DNA of 64,000 bases, from NCBI GenBank assembly GCA_900548585.1, contig URLI01000003.1, positions 1-64,000 on the forward strand, read 5' to 3'. The notes below the pieces were generated by a model, which was not told the origin of the DNA, made no database searches, and saw only the letters and a list, made by a program, of their open reading frames with translations. This DNA is from an uncultured Prevotella sp. GTDB lineage: Bacteria > Bacteroidota > Bacteroidia > Bacteroidales > Bacteroidaceae. A program made the translations under genes and the position numbers. Positions 42,967-52,163 of the stretch are shown one piece after another. The number at the start of each line of letters is the position of its first letter. The stretch's first letter is position 1.

Positions 42967-43692
42967 TCAAGGCCATCTAGCCTCATCTATGTTTTTTAGT
43001 CCTGTATACATTGATGCCACTTGTCCGTAACTTAAAAACTTCACACGCTTCACTATCGGGGAAAGCATGGAAACATCGACCTTTTCATCGAATTCTTTTC
43101 GCCGTCTGATGTCCGCGACGATATAAAACCTTGCGAAGAAGTCTTGCAACTCATAGAACTTCGAGAGCGAATTTTTAATGTCTGTCGTATGCTCCACTTC
43201 ATAGAAATCCGTTGGCATGCCACGCTCATTAAACCATATAACGTCAACGGTCCTTGCTTTTCTCAACAGTTTTTCGTAAGTGAAACTGGGCAGCACGGTT
43301 GTATCTGCGACATCACCCAAACGAGCGTCTATAAACATCCTGCCCTTGTCTTGTGCAGGAACATACGTGGACTTGTTGCTGTACTTGCCAATCTCGACCA
43401 GCAATCCCTGGTAATAGCCGTGGCTGAATTGCTCCTCGCTGTGTTTGTCACCACCCTTCAGGTTAAACCTTCCGAGTACGGTTTTGCGGCAACTTTCCAA
43501 AGCCCACAGGCCTGGTTGTATCCGGAAGAACTCTTTGCTTTCCTGAACTATGCGCCTCACCGTTGCCTCCGGGGTCTTTGTTCTCCACGCAGAAAAGTCG
43601 ACTACTTCGTTAAGCCTGCGCAGTGTTGCAAAGCCACCAGCTTTTTTCATTGCCTCAACTACCTGGCGTTCTTGTGTGCAACCTTGTTTCAT
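42967..43692 (-). CDS. Winged-helix plus possible PD-(D/E)XK-type protein, function unknown
   Basis: This 241-residue protein has an N-terminal winged-helix-like region (about 1-75, with MKKAGGFATLRRLNEVVD and TPEATVRRIVQESKEFFR). A central region carries VDVIWFNERGMP, then DFYEVEHTTDIKNSLSKF (about 150-185). The Asp followed by an E-x-E-type strand resembles the active site of PD-(D/E)XK nucleases, though the lysine position is occupied by His. The gene is AT-richer than its neighbours and convergent with recO. It could be an orphan restriction-type or defence protein. The assignment is tentative. Translation starts at ATG 43692, since the frame further upstream has only a TTG. Confidence 0.5.
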   Translation of the reverse strand: MKQGCTQERQVVEAMKKAGGFATLRRLNEVVDFSAWRTKTPEATVRRIVQESKEFFRIQPGLWALESCRKTVLGRFNLKGGDKHSEEQFSHGYYQGLLVEIGKYSNKSTYVPAQDKGRMFIDARLGDVADTTVLPSFTYEKLLRKARTVDVIWFNERGMPTDFYEVEHTTDIKNSLSKFYELQDFFARFYIVADIRRRKEFDEKVDVSMLSPIVKRVKFLSYGQVASMYTGLKNIDEARWP

Positions 43693-43857
43693 AATAATCC
43701 ATATTGTTGTTTTTCCCGTAAATGACAAAACTTTTCGCCGGGTAAATTGGGCGGTTTTACTTTACGGATCGCCTTGTAACGGGAAGCCGTTCCACGCAAG
43801 CGGGGAAATCCCCGATGCCGTTTTGGGAATGCATTGCCTTGAGGCAAGGAGGCTGCT

Positions 43858-44304
43858 TCATGCCAGCAGGCTCCGCACGATGGCCGAGATCCTGCCGCCC
43901 TCGGCGCGTCCCGCCATCTGCCTGCTTGCCACGCCCATCACCTTGCCCATGTCCTTCAGCGACGACGCGCCGGTCTGTGCGATTATCTCCTTCACCTCTT
44001 TCCCTATTTCCTCGTCGGAGAGTTGCTTGGGCAGGTACTCCTCCATCACCTCCACCTGCGCCAGTTCCGCGCCGGCGAGGTCCCCGCGCCCTGCGGCGTT
44101 GTACGTTTCGGCGGTTTCCTTGCCCTGCTTGGCGAGTTTCGCTATTATCCTCAGGGCGTCCGCGTCGGCGAGGGTGTCGCCTGCCCCTGGCGCCGTCTTT
44201 GCCTCGAGGAACACTTTCTTTATGTTGCGCAGGGTCTCGAGCCGCACCTTGTCGCGCGCCTTCATTGCGGCCTTGATGTCTTCACTGATTTTGTCGAATA
44301 ACAT
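43858..44304 (-). CDS. GatB/YqeY domain protein
   Basis: This 148-residue protein of the YqeY family resembles the tRNA-binding tail domain of GatB. Typical segments are LFDKISEDIKAAMKARDK, then RNIKKVFLEAK and an EEYLPKQLSDEEI motif. Its exact role is unproven. It is the last gene of the division cluster, 11 bp after ftsZ. Confidence 0.92.
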   Translation of the reverse strand: MLFDKISEDIKAAMKARDKVRLETLRNIKKVFLEAKTAPGAGDTLADADALRIIAKLAKQGKETAETYNAAGRGDLAGAELAQVEVMEEYLPKQLSDEEIGKEVKEIIAQTGASSLKDMGKVMGVASRQMAGRAEGGRISAIVRSLLA

Positions 44305-44315
44305 ATTTTTGATTT

Positions 44316-45647
44316 TTATTGGAAAACTATTTTGCCTGTCATGTCAACCTTCTGGTCGTCGCCCTCGTCCGTTTCGCTTTTCACGCCGGCAGCCTGCGAG
44401 CGTATGTTCTCCAGGATTTGCTTCGTGCGCTTGTATGTCGGTGTCTGCTCCACGGCGGAAATGACGTTGTCGTTGTCAAGGTCCTCTGGCTGGAAGATGA
44501 ATATGTGCGGGCGGCGCTTGTACTGTGTTGTATTCCCGTCCTTGCCGTAGTATGTGTCCCGCCTGATCTGCAGTTTGGTGTTTCTCTCCTCTTCCTCTGC
44601 GATGCGGTTTTGTTCCTCCATTGTGCGTTTCCTGAAGTGCGCGTCCATTCCGTCGACGTTTTTTATGCCGAAGCCCGTTGCGAGTATTGTCACCTTCACC
44701 TTTGCCCCCAGTTCCGGGTCGGTAGCGAGGCCCCATTTCAGTTCGAAGCCCGTCTGGAAGCGCGCCATGAACTCGTTCACGTCGTTCATCTCCTCCATCG
44801 TTAGGCTCGCGTTGCTCTGCTTGTCTGGGCTGAATGATATTGACAGCAGTATTTTCTTCGAGTTGAACACGTCGTTGTCGTTGAGCAGCGGTGAGTTCAG
44901 CGCGTCCTCTATTGCCATCTTGACGCGTCCCTCGCCCTCGCCGTATCCTGTTGACATTATTGCCACACCCCCGTCTTTCAGCACCGTCTTCACGTCGTTG
45001 AAGTCGAGGTTCATCAGTCCGTGTGTGGTTATTATCTCCGCTATCGACTTTGCCGCGACGCTCAGTGTGTCGTCGGCCTTTGCGAAGGCGTCGAGCACTG
45101 TCAATCCCGGATATATCTCGCGCAGGCGCTCGTTGTTTATCACGAGCAGCGCGTCGACGTGCTTTGCCATCTCCTCCACGCCGTCGAGAGCCTGGTCAAT
45201 CTTCATGTCGCCCTCGAAGCGGAACGGTATCGTGACGATGCCCACTGTGAGTATTCCCAGTTCCTTGCTCGTGCGTGCTATGACCGGTGCCGCTCCCGTT
45301 CCCGTTCCTCCGCCCATTCCTGCGGTGATGAAGGCCATCCTCGTCCCGTCGTCGAGCATGTTCTTCACGTCGTTTATGCTCTCCTCTGCAGCCACCCTTG
45401 CCTTCTCCGGCTTGTTTCCTGCTCCGAGGCCCTCCTTGCCGAGCTGCAGGTGCACCGGCACCGGCGAGTCGTTGAGGGCCTGGCGGTCGGTGTTGCACAG
45501 CACGAATGTCACGTCGTGTATTCCCTCGCGGTACATGTGGTTGACGGCGTTGCCGCCTCCTCCGCCCACGCCAATCACCTTTATTATGCTGTTGTTTTTC
45601 TCGTTGTCCCCGAAATCCAGTATCTTGTGGTCTTCCATGTCATTCAT
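44316..45647 (-). CDS. ftsZ: Cell division protein FtsZ
   Basis: This tubulin-like GTPase polymerises into the Z-ring. At 443 residues the GTP-binding motif is GMGGGTGTGAAPVIA near residue 115. The synergy loop NLDFNDVKTVL near residue 215 completes catalysis between subunits. The C-terminal tail (about 330-443) is variable and ends in DMTGKIVFQ. A TPTYKRTKQ segment may serve as the Bacteroidetes FtsA-binding tail. It lies directly after ftsA. Confidence 0.97.
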   Translation of the reverse strand: MNDMEDHKILDFGDNEKNNSIIKVIGVGGGGGNAVNHMYREGIHDVTFVLCNTDRQALNDSPVPVHLQLGKEGLGAGNKPEKARVAAEESINDVKNMLDDGTRMAFITAGMGGGTGTGAAPVIARTSKELGILTVGIVTIPFRFEGDMKIDQALDGVEEMAKHVDALLVINNERLREIYPGLTVLDAFAKADDTLSVAAKSIAEIITTHGLMNLDFNDVKTVLKDGGVAIMSTGYGEGEGRVKMAIEDALNSPLLNDNDVFNSKKILLSISFSPDKQSNASLTMEEMNDVNEFMARFQTGFELKWGLATDPELGAKVKVTILATGFGIKNVDGMDAHFRKRTMEEQNRIAEEEERNTKLQIRRDTYYGKDGNTTQYKRRPHIFIFQPEDLDNDNVISAVEQTPTYKRTKQILENIRSQAAGVKSETDEGDDQKVDMTGKIVFQ

Positions 45648-45699
45648 TTTTTTAGATTTTATACTAACCGAATATCTTCCTTGTCACGTTTTCCAGCTC

Positions 45700-47160
45700 T
45701 CACTCCTGCTCGTCCTCATCCGAGAGCAGGCTCTTGACGATTGTCTTTGTCTTCGTAAACAGGTTCTTTATCCCTCCGATTCCTTTTTTCTTCTTCTCCT
45801 CTTCATTTTTCAGGCGTTCCTCTTCCTCGCGCTTGCGCCTCTCTTCCTCCTCCTGCATCTCGCGCATTTTCCTTGCTTTTTCCTTCTCCTCTTCTGTCTG
45901 CACGACTCCCTCGGCGAGTTCCCCTGGCTGGCGCGGTTCGCGTTGCATTTTCGGTGGTGTTGCTGTCGCCGTGTTGCTGTCGTCGAAAAGTCCCTTTTCC
46001 GGGTCTATTTCGTTGCCGGCGCAGTTCATGTCGCCCTTTGCCAGCAGGCCGAGTATGGTGTTCATCATTGCGTTGTGCGATGTGATGAGCGTTTCCTTTG
46101 ATTTTATTGAAAGGTTGACGAACTTCGCCGTGCGTATCTTGTCAATGTTTGTGTAGTTGACGAATGCCCTCTCTATTCCCGGCATGTTGACGCAGCCGCC
46201 GGTTATTATGATGCCCCCGAGCAGTCTGTTGGCGTATTCCATTGGCACCTGGTACCACACGTTCTCTATTATCTCGTTGAGTCTTCCCTCCACTATGTCA
46301 ACGAACTTGCGCTGATCGACCTTCCTGTCCGCATCGAGGTCGTAATTGGTGTTCGGGTCGATGTCGCCGTTCTCGGTGAAGGCCGAAGCGTGGTCTAATT
46401 TCAGTTTCTCTGCCACGTCCTCCTCCACCTGCAGCGACGTGATGTCCTTGGTGATGTTGCTGCCGCCGAGCGGGATTACGGCAAGATGCCTCAGTATGTT
46501 CTTGTAGTATACAGACACTGTCGTGGTGTCTGCCCCGAGGTCCACCAGCACGCAGCCCGACCGCTTCTCCGCGTCGGTCAGCACGGCATCGGCGAGAGCC
46601 AGCGGTGCGAGGTACATCTCGGCGATTGCCACGCCTGCCATGTCGAAGCACTTGTTCAGCCGGCGGTAGAAGTCATATCTCCACAGGATGTTCAGGAAAT
46701 TCCCCTCCAGTCGTTCGCACTGTATGCCCACCGGGTCGAGCTGCATTTGGTTGTCAACCATGTATTCCTGCGTTGCCGCGTCGAGTATCTCCTGGTCCTG
46801 GTAGCTCATGTTGCGGTTGGCGTCCATCAGTTCGTTCACCATCGCCTGCGTTACGATGGTGTCCGGTGGGAGTGTCTTTATGATGTTGTTCTTCACGCTC
46901 CTTATGGACTGTCCGCCCACTCCAACATAGACATGGGTTATTCCCCGCTTCAGTGTGGCGGATAGTTTCTTCACGATTTCTGCTACGCACTGTGCCGTCT
47001 TGTCCATGTTATACACCACTCCCTTGTGAATGAACGACGCGGAGTCTTCCTTCACCAAGGCGAGTACTGATATGCTGCCGTCGAGATTCTTCTTTCCGGC
47101 GATGCCGGTGATCTTTGACGACCCCAATTCGATTGCTACGATAAATTCACTTGCTGCCAT
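45700..47160 (-). CDS. ftsA: Cell division protein FtsA
   Basis: This actin-like membrane anchor for FtsZ is 486 residues. The ATP-binding pattern is VAIELGSSKITGI at the start, with VDLGADTTTVSVY near residue 205 and GGIIITGGCVNMPGI near residue 330. The C-terminus is unusual. After a proline-rich linker it has about 45 residues rich in E/K/R, then GIGGIKNLFTKTKTIVKSL, a likely amphipathic membrane-targeting helix, and an acidic end. The normal FtsA tail is much shorter. Confidence 0.95.
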   Translation of the reverse strand: MAASEFIVAIELGSSKITGIAGKKNLDGSISVLALVKEDSASFIHKGVVYNMDKTAQCVAEIVKKLSATLKRGITHVYVGVGGQSIRSVKNNIIKTLPPDTIVTQAMVNELMDANRNMSYQDQEILDAATQEYMVDNQMQLDPVGIQCERLEGNFLNILWRYDFYRRLNKCFDMAGVAIAEMYLAPLALADAVLTDAEKRSGCVLVDLGADTTTVSVYYKNILRHLAVIPLGGSNITKDITSLQVEEDVAEKLKLDHASAFTENGDIDPNTNYDLDADRKVDQRKFVDIVEGRLNEIIENVWYQVPMEYANRLLGGIIITGGCVNMPGIERAFVNYTNIDKIRTAKFVNLSIKSKETLITSHNAMMNTILGLLAKGDMNCAGNEIDPEKGLFDDSNTATATPPKMQREPRQPGELAEGVVQTEEEKEKARKMREMQEEEERRKREEEERLKNEEEKKKKGIGGIKNLFTKTKTIVKSLLSDEDEQE

Positions 47161-47172
47161 ACCATTATCAAT

Positions 47173-48216
47173 TTATTTTGTTTTTCCTTTTGCTTTGTTC
47201 TTGCTGCCCGCGGCTTTTTCCTTTTCCCGTGGCTTGCTGTCCTTTCCTTTCGTGTCCTTTCTCTTCTCCGTCTTCTCTGTCCGCTTATTCTCCTTCCGCG
47301 CTGCCTCATCCTTCTTCGCTGCCTTTGCCGCTGCTTCCGGTTCTTTCTTCTGCGGTGCGGTGGTTTCCGCTTCCGCTGGGGCGACGCCCGTGTTGTCCGT
47401 GCTTTCTGTCGCCGTGTTGCGTGCCTGTCGCCGTTTGTGGCATATTATCTGGTTGTCGAACTCGAGGTTGATGTAGTCATACCTGTTCCACCCAGTCTTG
47501 CTCAGTCCGTGGCGGTAGAATTTCTCAAGTCGTGTCAGTTTCGTCCCGAGCATCTTGTTTATCGCCAAGGCGCGCTCTGCCGCTGTCCTGGCTGTCGGCA
47601 GGCTGCCGATGAACACTATGTGGTCGCCCACCCTTGGCACCAGTTCGATGCCCATTTCCTCGGTGACGTGTATCTGCTCGAACAGGTTGTTCCACAGTTC
47701 GTTGCCCATGATTGCCTCTGCCAACGGCATGAGGTATTCCGTGGCATACCGCCTGTTGATCCGTCCTGTGGCGATGATGAGGTCTGAGACATAGTTCGAG
47801 TTTGGCATCACCCCTCCGCGCTCGTCGATGTAGTAGTCATCTCCCGTCTCGCTCTTTATCCTCAGCAGCGGCAGCCTCTGCGTGATGTTTATTGTCACGT
47901 CGCCGTTTTCCGCCATGAAGCACTGTGCCGTCTTTACGAAAGCCATGCTTTTCAGTTTCTCCTCTATGTTTCGCGTGCTTATCTTGCCGGCTTGCTTGTT
48001 TGTCGGCATCAGGCCCGACGATTTCAGAATCCGTGTCACATCATCCGCCTTCAGGAAGCCGTTCGTGTTGTCGTCTGCTATCGTGATGTTGCACCTGCGG
48101 CACACCACGCCTGTCCTGTCCGGCTTGTTGAACGAGGTTACGGCAAGTGCGAGATACACTGCGAGCAGTGCATCTATGGTTGCGATGGCGGTTTTTTTCC
48201 AGTTGATGTGAATCAT
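47173..48216 (-). CDS. ftsQ: Cell division protein FtsQ
   Basis: At 347 residues it has a short cytoplasmic start and a single membrane helix (about residues 8-28). The periplasmic FtsQ-type domain (about 30-250) contains VTRILKSSGLMPTNKQAGKI, KLKSMAFVKTAQCF and a DYYIDERGGVMPNS stretch. It joins the divisome downstream of FtsA. The last 85 residues are a low-complexity tail of A/K/E/T with a strong positive charge, which is not part of the standard domain. It lies 57 bp after murC. Confidence 0.88.
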   Translation of the reverse strand: MIHINWKKTAIATIDALLAVYLALAVTSFNKPDRTGVVCRRCNITIADDNTNGFLKADDVTRILKSSGLMPTNKQAGKISTRNIEEKLKSMAFVKTAQCFMAENGDVTINITQRLPLLRIKSETGDDYYIDERGGVMPNSNYVSDLIIATGRINRRYATEYLMPLAEAIMGNELWNNLFEQIHVTEEMGIELVPRVGDHIVFIGSLPTARTAAERALAINKMLGTKLTRLEKFYRHGLSKTGWNRYDYINLEFDNQIICHKRRQARNTATESTDNTGVAPAEAETTAPQKKEPEAAAKAAKKDEAARKENKRTEKTEKRKDTKGKDSKPREKEKAAGSKNKAKGKTK

Positions 48217-48273
48217 TTTCCCTTCTTGCTGTTATGTTGCAGGCGTCGTCGTCGTGCGTCCCCTGCCGTTGTC

Positions 48274-49677
48274 TCATGGTCTTTTGTCGTCTGGCGCGCC
48301 GTATTTCTCCCGCAGTATTTTCTCAATCTCCGGCACCAGGTTGTCGATGTCGCCTGCCCCGAGCACAATAAGCACCTCGAAGTCGTGCTGGCGGACGAAC
48401 TCCAGCACGCTGTCCTTGCTGATGAGGTGCTTCTCGACCCCTGCGGCGAGGTCGTCGTATATAAGTCTTGACGATACCCCCTTGATGGGCAGTTCCCTCG
48501 CGGGGTAAATCTCGGTCAGCACAACCTCGTCGAGCAGGCTCAGCGCATCGGCGAACTCCTTGTGGAAGTCGCGCGTGCGGGTGAACAGGTGCGGCTGGAA
48601 TATCGCCGTGATGCGGCGTTCGCTGTACAGTTGCCTTATGCTTCTCGCGCTTTGCAGTATTTCCTTCGGGTGGTGTGCGTAGTCGCTCAGTAGCACGATG
48701 CGTCTGTTCTTTATCTTGAAGTCGAACCGCCTGTCAACACCCTTGTAAGTGCTCATGCCGTAGCGCAGTTCCTCGGCCGTGCATCCGTTGAGCTGCGCCA
48801 TTGCCATCGCCGCCACGCCGTTCTCGATGTTTATCGGCACCGGCTGCCCGAGGCGCACGTCCCTGACGCACTCCAGTGGCGATATGAAGTCGAACGTGAT
48901 TTCCCCGTCGCTGATGCGTATGTTCTCTGCGTGGAAGTCGCCCCCGTCCCGGCTGTAGTCATACACCCGCACGCTTTCGGCGGTCTCCGGCCTCATCTCC
49001 AGTCCCTGGTGTATTATCAGTGCGCCGCCTGGCTTTATCAGCGTGGTGTAGTGCCGGAAACTTTCGAGGTAGGCCTCTTTCGTGCCGTAGATGTCGAGGT
49101 GGTCTGCGTCGGTGCTCGTTATCACGCTCATCCACGGCCTCAGCCAGTGGAACGAGCGGTCGAACTCGTCTGCCTCGATGACCACATAGTCGCTATGCTT
49201 GCTTAGGATGTAGTTTGTAGAGTAGTTTTTCGATATTCCCCCGAGGAATGCGTTGCAGTCGGTCTGGCTCTGGTGCATGATGTGTGCGCACATCGCGGAT
49301 GTCGTTGTCTTGCCGTGCGTCCCGGCGAAGCACAGTCCCCGGTGCGTCTCCGTCAGTATGCCGAGCACCTGCGCGCGTTTCATCACGGTGAAGTTGTTCT
49401 CGCGGAAGAACACGAGCTCGCGGTGTCTCTCGGGTATCGCTGGCGTGAACACCACGAGTGTCGTCTCCCTGTTGCGGCAGGCATGAGGTATCTGCTCCAC
49501 GTCCTCCTCGTAGTGCAGCAGTATTCCCTCTCTTTCCAGTTGCGCCGTCAGTGCCGACGGTGTCCTGTCGTAGCCGGCCACGACGACCCCACGGCTTGCG
49601 AAATAGCGTGCCAAGGCACTCATCCCGATGCCTCCGGCACCGATGAAATATACCGATTTTATGTCTTTTGTCGTCAT
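48274..49677 (-). CDS. murC: UDP-N-acetylmuramate-L-alanine ligase
   Basis: It adds L-alanine to UDP-MurNAc using ATP. The 467-residue protein opens with the nucleotide-binding strand VYFIGAGGIGMSALA. The Mur ligase P-loop AGTHGKTTTSA lies near residue 118, the LDIYGTKEAYLESF segment follows, and AHHPKEI marks the C-terminal domain. It sits between murG and ftsQ. Confidence 0.97.
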   Translation of the reverse strand: MTTKDIKSVYFIGAGGIGMSALARYFASRGVVVAGYDRTPSALTAQLEREGILLHYEEDVEQIPHACRNRETTLVVFTPAIPERHRELVFFRENNFTVMKRAQVLGILTETHRGLCFAGTHGKTTTSAMCAHIMHQSQTDCNAFLGGISKNYSTNYILSKHSDYVVIEADEFDRSFHWLRPWMSVITSTDADHLDIYGTKEAYLESFRHYTTLIKPGGALIIHQGLEMRPETAESVRVYDYSRDGGDFHAENIRISDGEITFDFISPLECVRDVRLGQPVPINIENGVAAMAMAQLNGCTAEELRYGMSTYKGVDRRFDFKIKNRRIVLLSDYAHHPKEILQSARSIRQLYSERRITAIFQPHLFTRTRDFHKEFADALSLLDEVVLTEIYPARELPIKGVSSRLIYDDLAAGVEKHLISKDSVLEFVRQHDFEVLIVLGAGDIDNLVPEIEKILREKYGAPDDKRP

Positions 49678-49680
49678 GTC

Positions 49681-50796
49681 TTATTTCCCTGATGCAAGTT
49701 TTATCACCTCGTCGGCAATGATGTCGGCAGAGTTGGGCAGAGCCATCTTTGCGGCGTTCTCCCCCAGTGTCACGTATTTGCGGTCCGCGCTGGTCAGTGT
49801 CTCCACCGCCAGCGGTATGAGTTTCTGCCGTGCCTCGTCGTCCCTGACCATCATGGCGGCCTGCTTGTTGACGAGAGCCATCGCGTTGTGCGTCTGGTGA
49901 TCCTCGGCGACGTTTGGCGATGGCACGAGTATCGACGGCTTGCCGAGCAGGCACAGTTCGCTTATGCTGCTCGCCCCGGCGCGGCTGATGACGAGGTCGG
50001 CGGCGCGGTAAGCCACGTCCATGCTGCTGATGAAGTCCGTGGGCTTCAGGTTGGCGGGACACCCCTTCTCGTCGAGGGTCCTCTTTATCTCGTCGTGGTA
50101 GAAGCTGCCTGTCTGCCACACGAACTGTATGCCGCTTTCCGCAATCACGCCGAGGTTCGCGAGGACGCTCTCATTGATTGTCCTTGCCCCGAGGCTTCCG
50201 CCTATTATCAGCACCACGGGTTGTTCCGGCTTGAGCCCCATCTTGGCTATTGCCTCCTCCCTCGTGAGCTTGCAGTCGAGCAGTTGCTGGCGCACGGGGT
50301 TTCCCGTCACCATTATCTTCGCGGCGGGGAAGAAGCGCTCCATGCCCTCGTATGCCACGCATATCTTGTCGGCCTTCCTCGCGAGCAGCTTGTTTGTCAC
50401 GCCGGCGTAAGAGTTCTGCTCCTGTATGAGGCACGGTATGCCCATCGCCGCGCATTTGTTGAGTGTCGGGCCGCTGGCATATCCGCCCACGCCCACGGCG
50501 GCCATGGGGCGGAACTGCCTGATTATCTGTTTCGCCATGCGCTGGCTCTTCCATATTTTGAACAGCACCTTGACGTTGCGCAGCATGTTCTTTCGGTCGA
50601 AGCCGCATATCGGCAGCCCCTTTATCTCGTAGCCTGCCACCGGCACTCTCTGCATCTCCATGCGCCCCTCTGCTCCCACGAACAGGATTTTTGCATCGGG
50701 ACGCTTGCGCCGTATGGCGTTTGCGATTGACACGGCCGGGAAGATGTGTCCCCCCGTTCCGCCTCCGCTGATTATTATTCTAAGTTCTTCGTCCAT
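49681..50796 (-). CDS. murG: Undecaprenyldiphospho-muramoylpentapeptide N-acetylglucosaminyltransferase
   Basis: It transfers GlcNAc to lipid I to make lipid II at the inner face of the membrane. At 371 residues the first glycine-rich loop is ISGGGTGGHIFPA. A second loop, GGSLGARTIN, and the UDP-binding SRAGASSISELCLLGKPSILVP segment follow. The stop lies 3 bp before the murC start. Confidence 0.97.
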   Translation of the reverse strand: MDEELRIIISGGGTGGHIFPAVSIANAIRRKRPDAKILFVGAEGRMEMQRVPVAGYEIKGLPICGFDRKNMLRNVKVLFKIWKSQRMAKQIIRQFRPMAAVGVGGYASGPTLNKCAAMGIPCLIQEQNSYAGVTNKLLARKADKICVAYEGMERFFPAAKIMVTGNPVRQQLLDCKLTREEAIAKMGLKPEQPVVLIIGGSLGARTINESVLANLGVIAESGIQFVWQTGSFYHDEIKRTLDEKGCPANLKPTDFISSMDVAYRAADLVISRAGASSISELCLLGKPSILVPSPNVAEDHQTHNAMALVNKQAAMMVRDDEARQKLIPLAVETLTSADRKYVTLGENAAKMALPNSADIIADEVIKLASGK

Positions 50797-50825
50797 ATAT
50801 ATATGTCATTTTTAGCGGGTCGCTT

Positions 50826-52097
50826 TCATTCATCGCAGCCTGCCGTTTTCACCTTGCAGCATTCCTCTCTCTTCTTTGCCTTGCAGCTCACGCTCATAAT
50901 CACGCCGATGTAAACGCAGTTGATTATGGTTGATGTGCCGCCCTTGCTTATCAGCGGCAGCGGCTGTCCCGTAACCGGCGCAAGCCCCACTGCCACCATC
51001 ATGTTGAATATGGCCTGCGTCACCATGAGCAGCGCGAGCCCCATAATGAGCAGCGCCGGGAACGAGTAGGCGCATTGGTTTGCGATCTTGGCGGTGCGGA
51101 AGAGCAGTATCAGGTATAGCAGGCATACGCCCACGGCTCCCCACAGTCCCATCTCCTCGATGATGATGGCGTAGATGAAGTCGCTGAATGCCTGCGGCAG
51201 CCAGTCGCGCTGCACCGAGTTGCCCGGTCCCTTGCCCACGAGGTTGCTCGATGCTATGGCTATGTTGGCGTGTGCCACCTGTCCGTCCTTGTCAAGGTCG
51301 AACTGTGACGGCGGCACCTCCTTGTGGTCGGCGAATTTCCTGATGCGGCTCTTCCACGTCCCGAAGCGGTGCAGTATGCCGCCGTTTTTCTTCTCCACGT
51401 TGTTCACGGTCTCCGTTCTCACGCGGGGGTCGTTATTTGCGGGCGCGTCTTCGTCGGCTCCCGCGCCAAGGGCCCATATCGCGGCGAAGCCAAGCATGCC
51501 CGTGAGCATTATCACGCCGAGCAGCTTGCCAATCTGTTTCATAGGCACGCGGCCGATGAACATCATCATTATCACCACCAGTGCGAGCAGTGCTGCGGTG
51601 GAGAAGTTCTCGCGAAAGATAAGTATCACGAACGGCGTTGCCACCCACAGGATGTACTTGAACGCCCGTTTGTCAACGGTGTCGCCGTCCTGCAGCGCGC
51701 TGAGTATCATCACCTCGGCGAGTATCACGGCTCCCTTGGCAAACTCCGACGGCTGGAACTGCACCCCGCCGATGTCGAACCACCGCGCCGCGCCGTTCAC
51801 CTCGCCGCCCGCGATGCTTGTTATGACCAGCATTATGAATGACAGGAGCAGCGCGAATGGGGTTATTATCTTGAAATAGCGGCAGTCGATGTTCATGGTT
51901 ATCACGAGGAGCACCACTCCCACGGCGAGCAGCATGGAGTGCTTGAGAACCGGCCCGACGTAACTGGTGTTGCTGGTCAGCTCGCTCGTCGCACTGAACA
52001 CCTCGACGATGCTCACAATGCACAGGAAGAAGAAGACGGTCCATATAATGGTGTCTCCCTTCATTCTCCCCTTCTTTTTCTTTATTTCATCTTCCAT
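50826..52097 (-). CDS. ftsW: Lipid II flippase-related SEDS glycosyltransferase FtsW
   Basis: This SEDS-family septal polymerase makes glycan strands with FtsI. At 423 residues it has about ten membrane helices. The family motifs are NGAARWFDIGGVQFQPSEFAK, with the catalytic Asp region later in WLPQAFSDFIYAIIIEEMG and GQPLPLISKGGTS. The large periplasmic loop (about 225-285) is longer than in many relatives and polar, containing DPRVRTETVNNVEKK. Confidence 0.95.
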   Translation of the reverse strand: MEDEIKKKKGRMKGDTIIWTVFFFLCIVSIVEVFSATSELTSNTSYVGPVLKHSMLLAVGVVLLVITMNIDCRYFKIITPFALLLSFIMLVITSIAGGEVNGAARWFDIGGVQFQPSEFAKGAVILAEVMILSALQDGDTVDKRAFKYILWVATPFVILIFRENFSTAALLALVVIMMMFIGRVPMKQIGKLLGVIMLTGMLGFAAIWALGAGADEDAPANNDPRVRTETVNNVEKKNGGILHRFGTWKSRIRKFADHKEVPPSQFDLDKDGQVAHANIAIASSNLVGKGPGNSVQRDWLPQAFSDFIYAIIIEEMGLWGAVGVCLLYLILLFRTAKIANQCAYSFPALLIMGLALLMVTQAIFNMMVAVGLAPVTGQPLPLISKGGTSTIINCVYIGVIMSVSCKAKKREECCKVKTAGCDE

Positions 52098-52163
52098 GTC
52101 CGTTTTGCTTTATTGGTGCCGTTGGCATTGTTTCACCGCATCCCTTCCGCCGCCGCCAGGCTC

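Noticed and set aside
44554..46101. 515-codon plus-strand frame opposite ftsZ and ftsA
   Set aside because: It spans two genes on the other strand, is dominated by Ser, Leu and Phe, and has no start or motif of its own.
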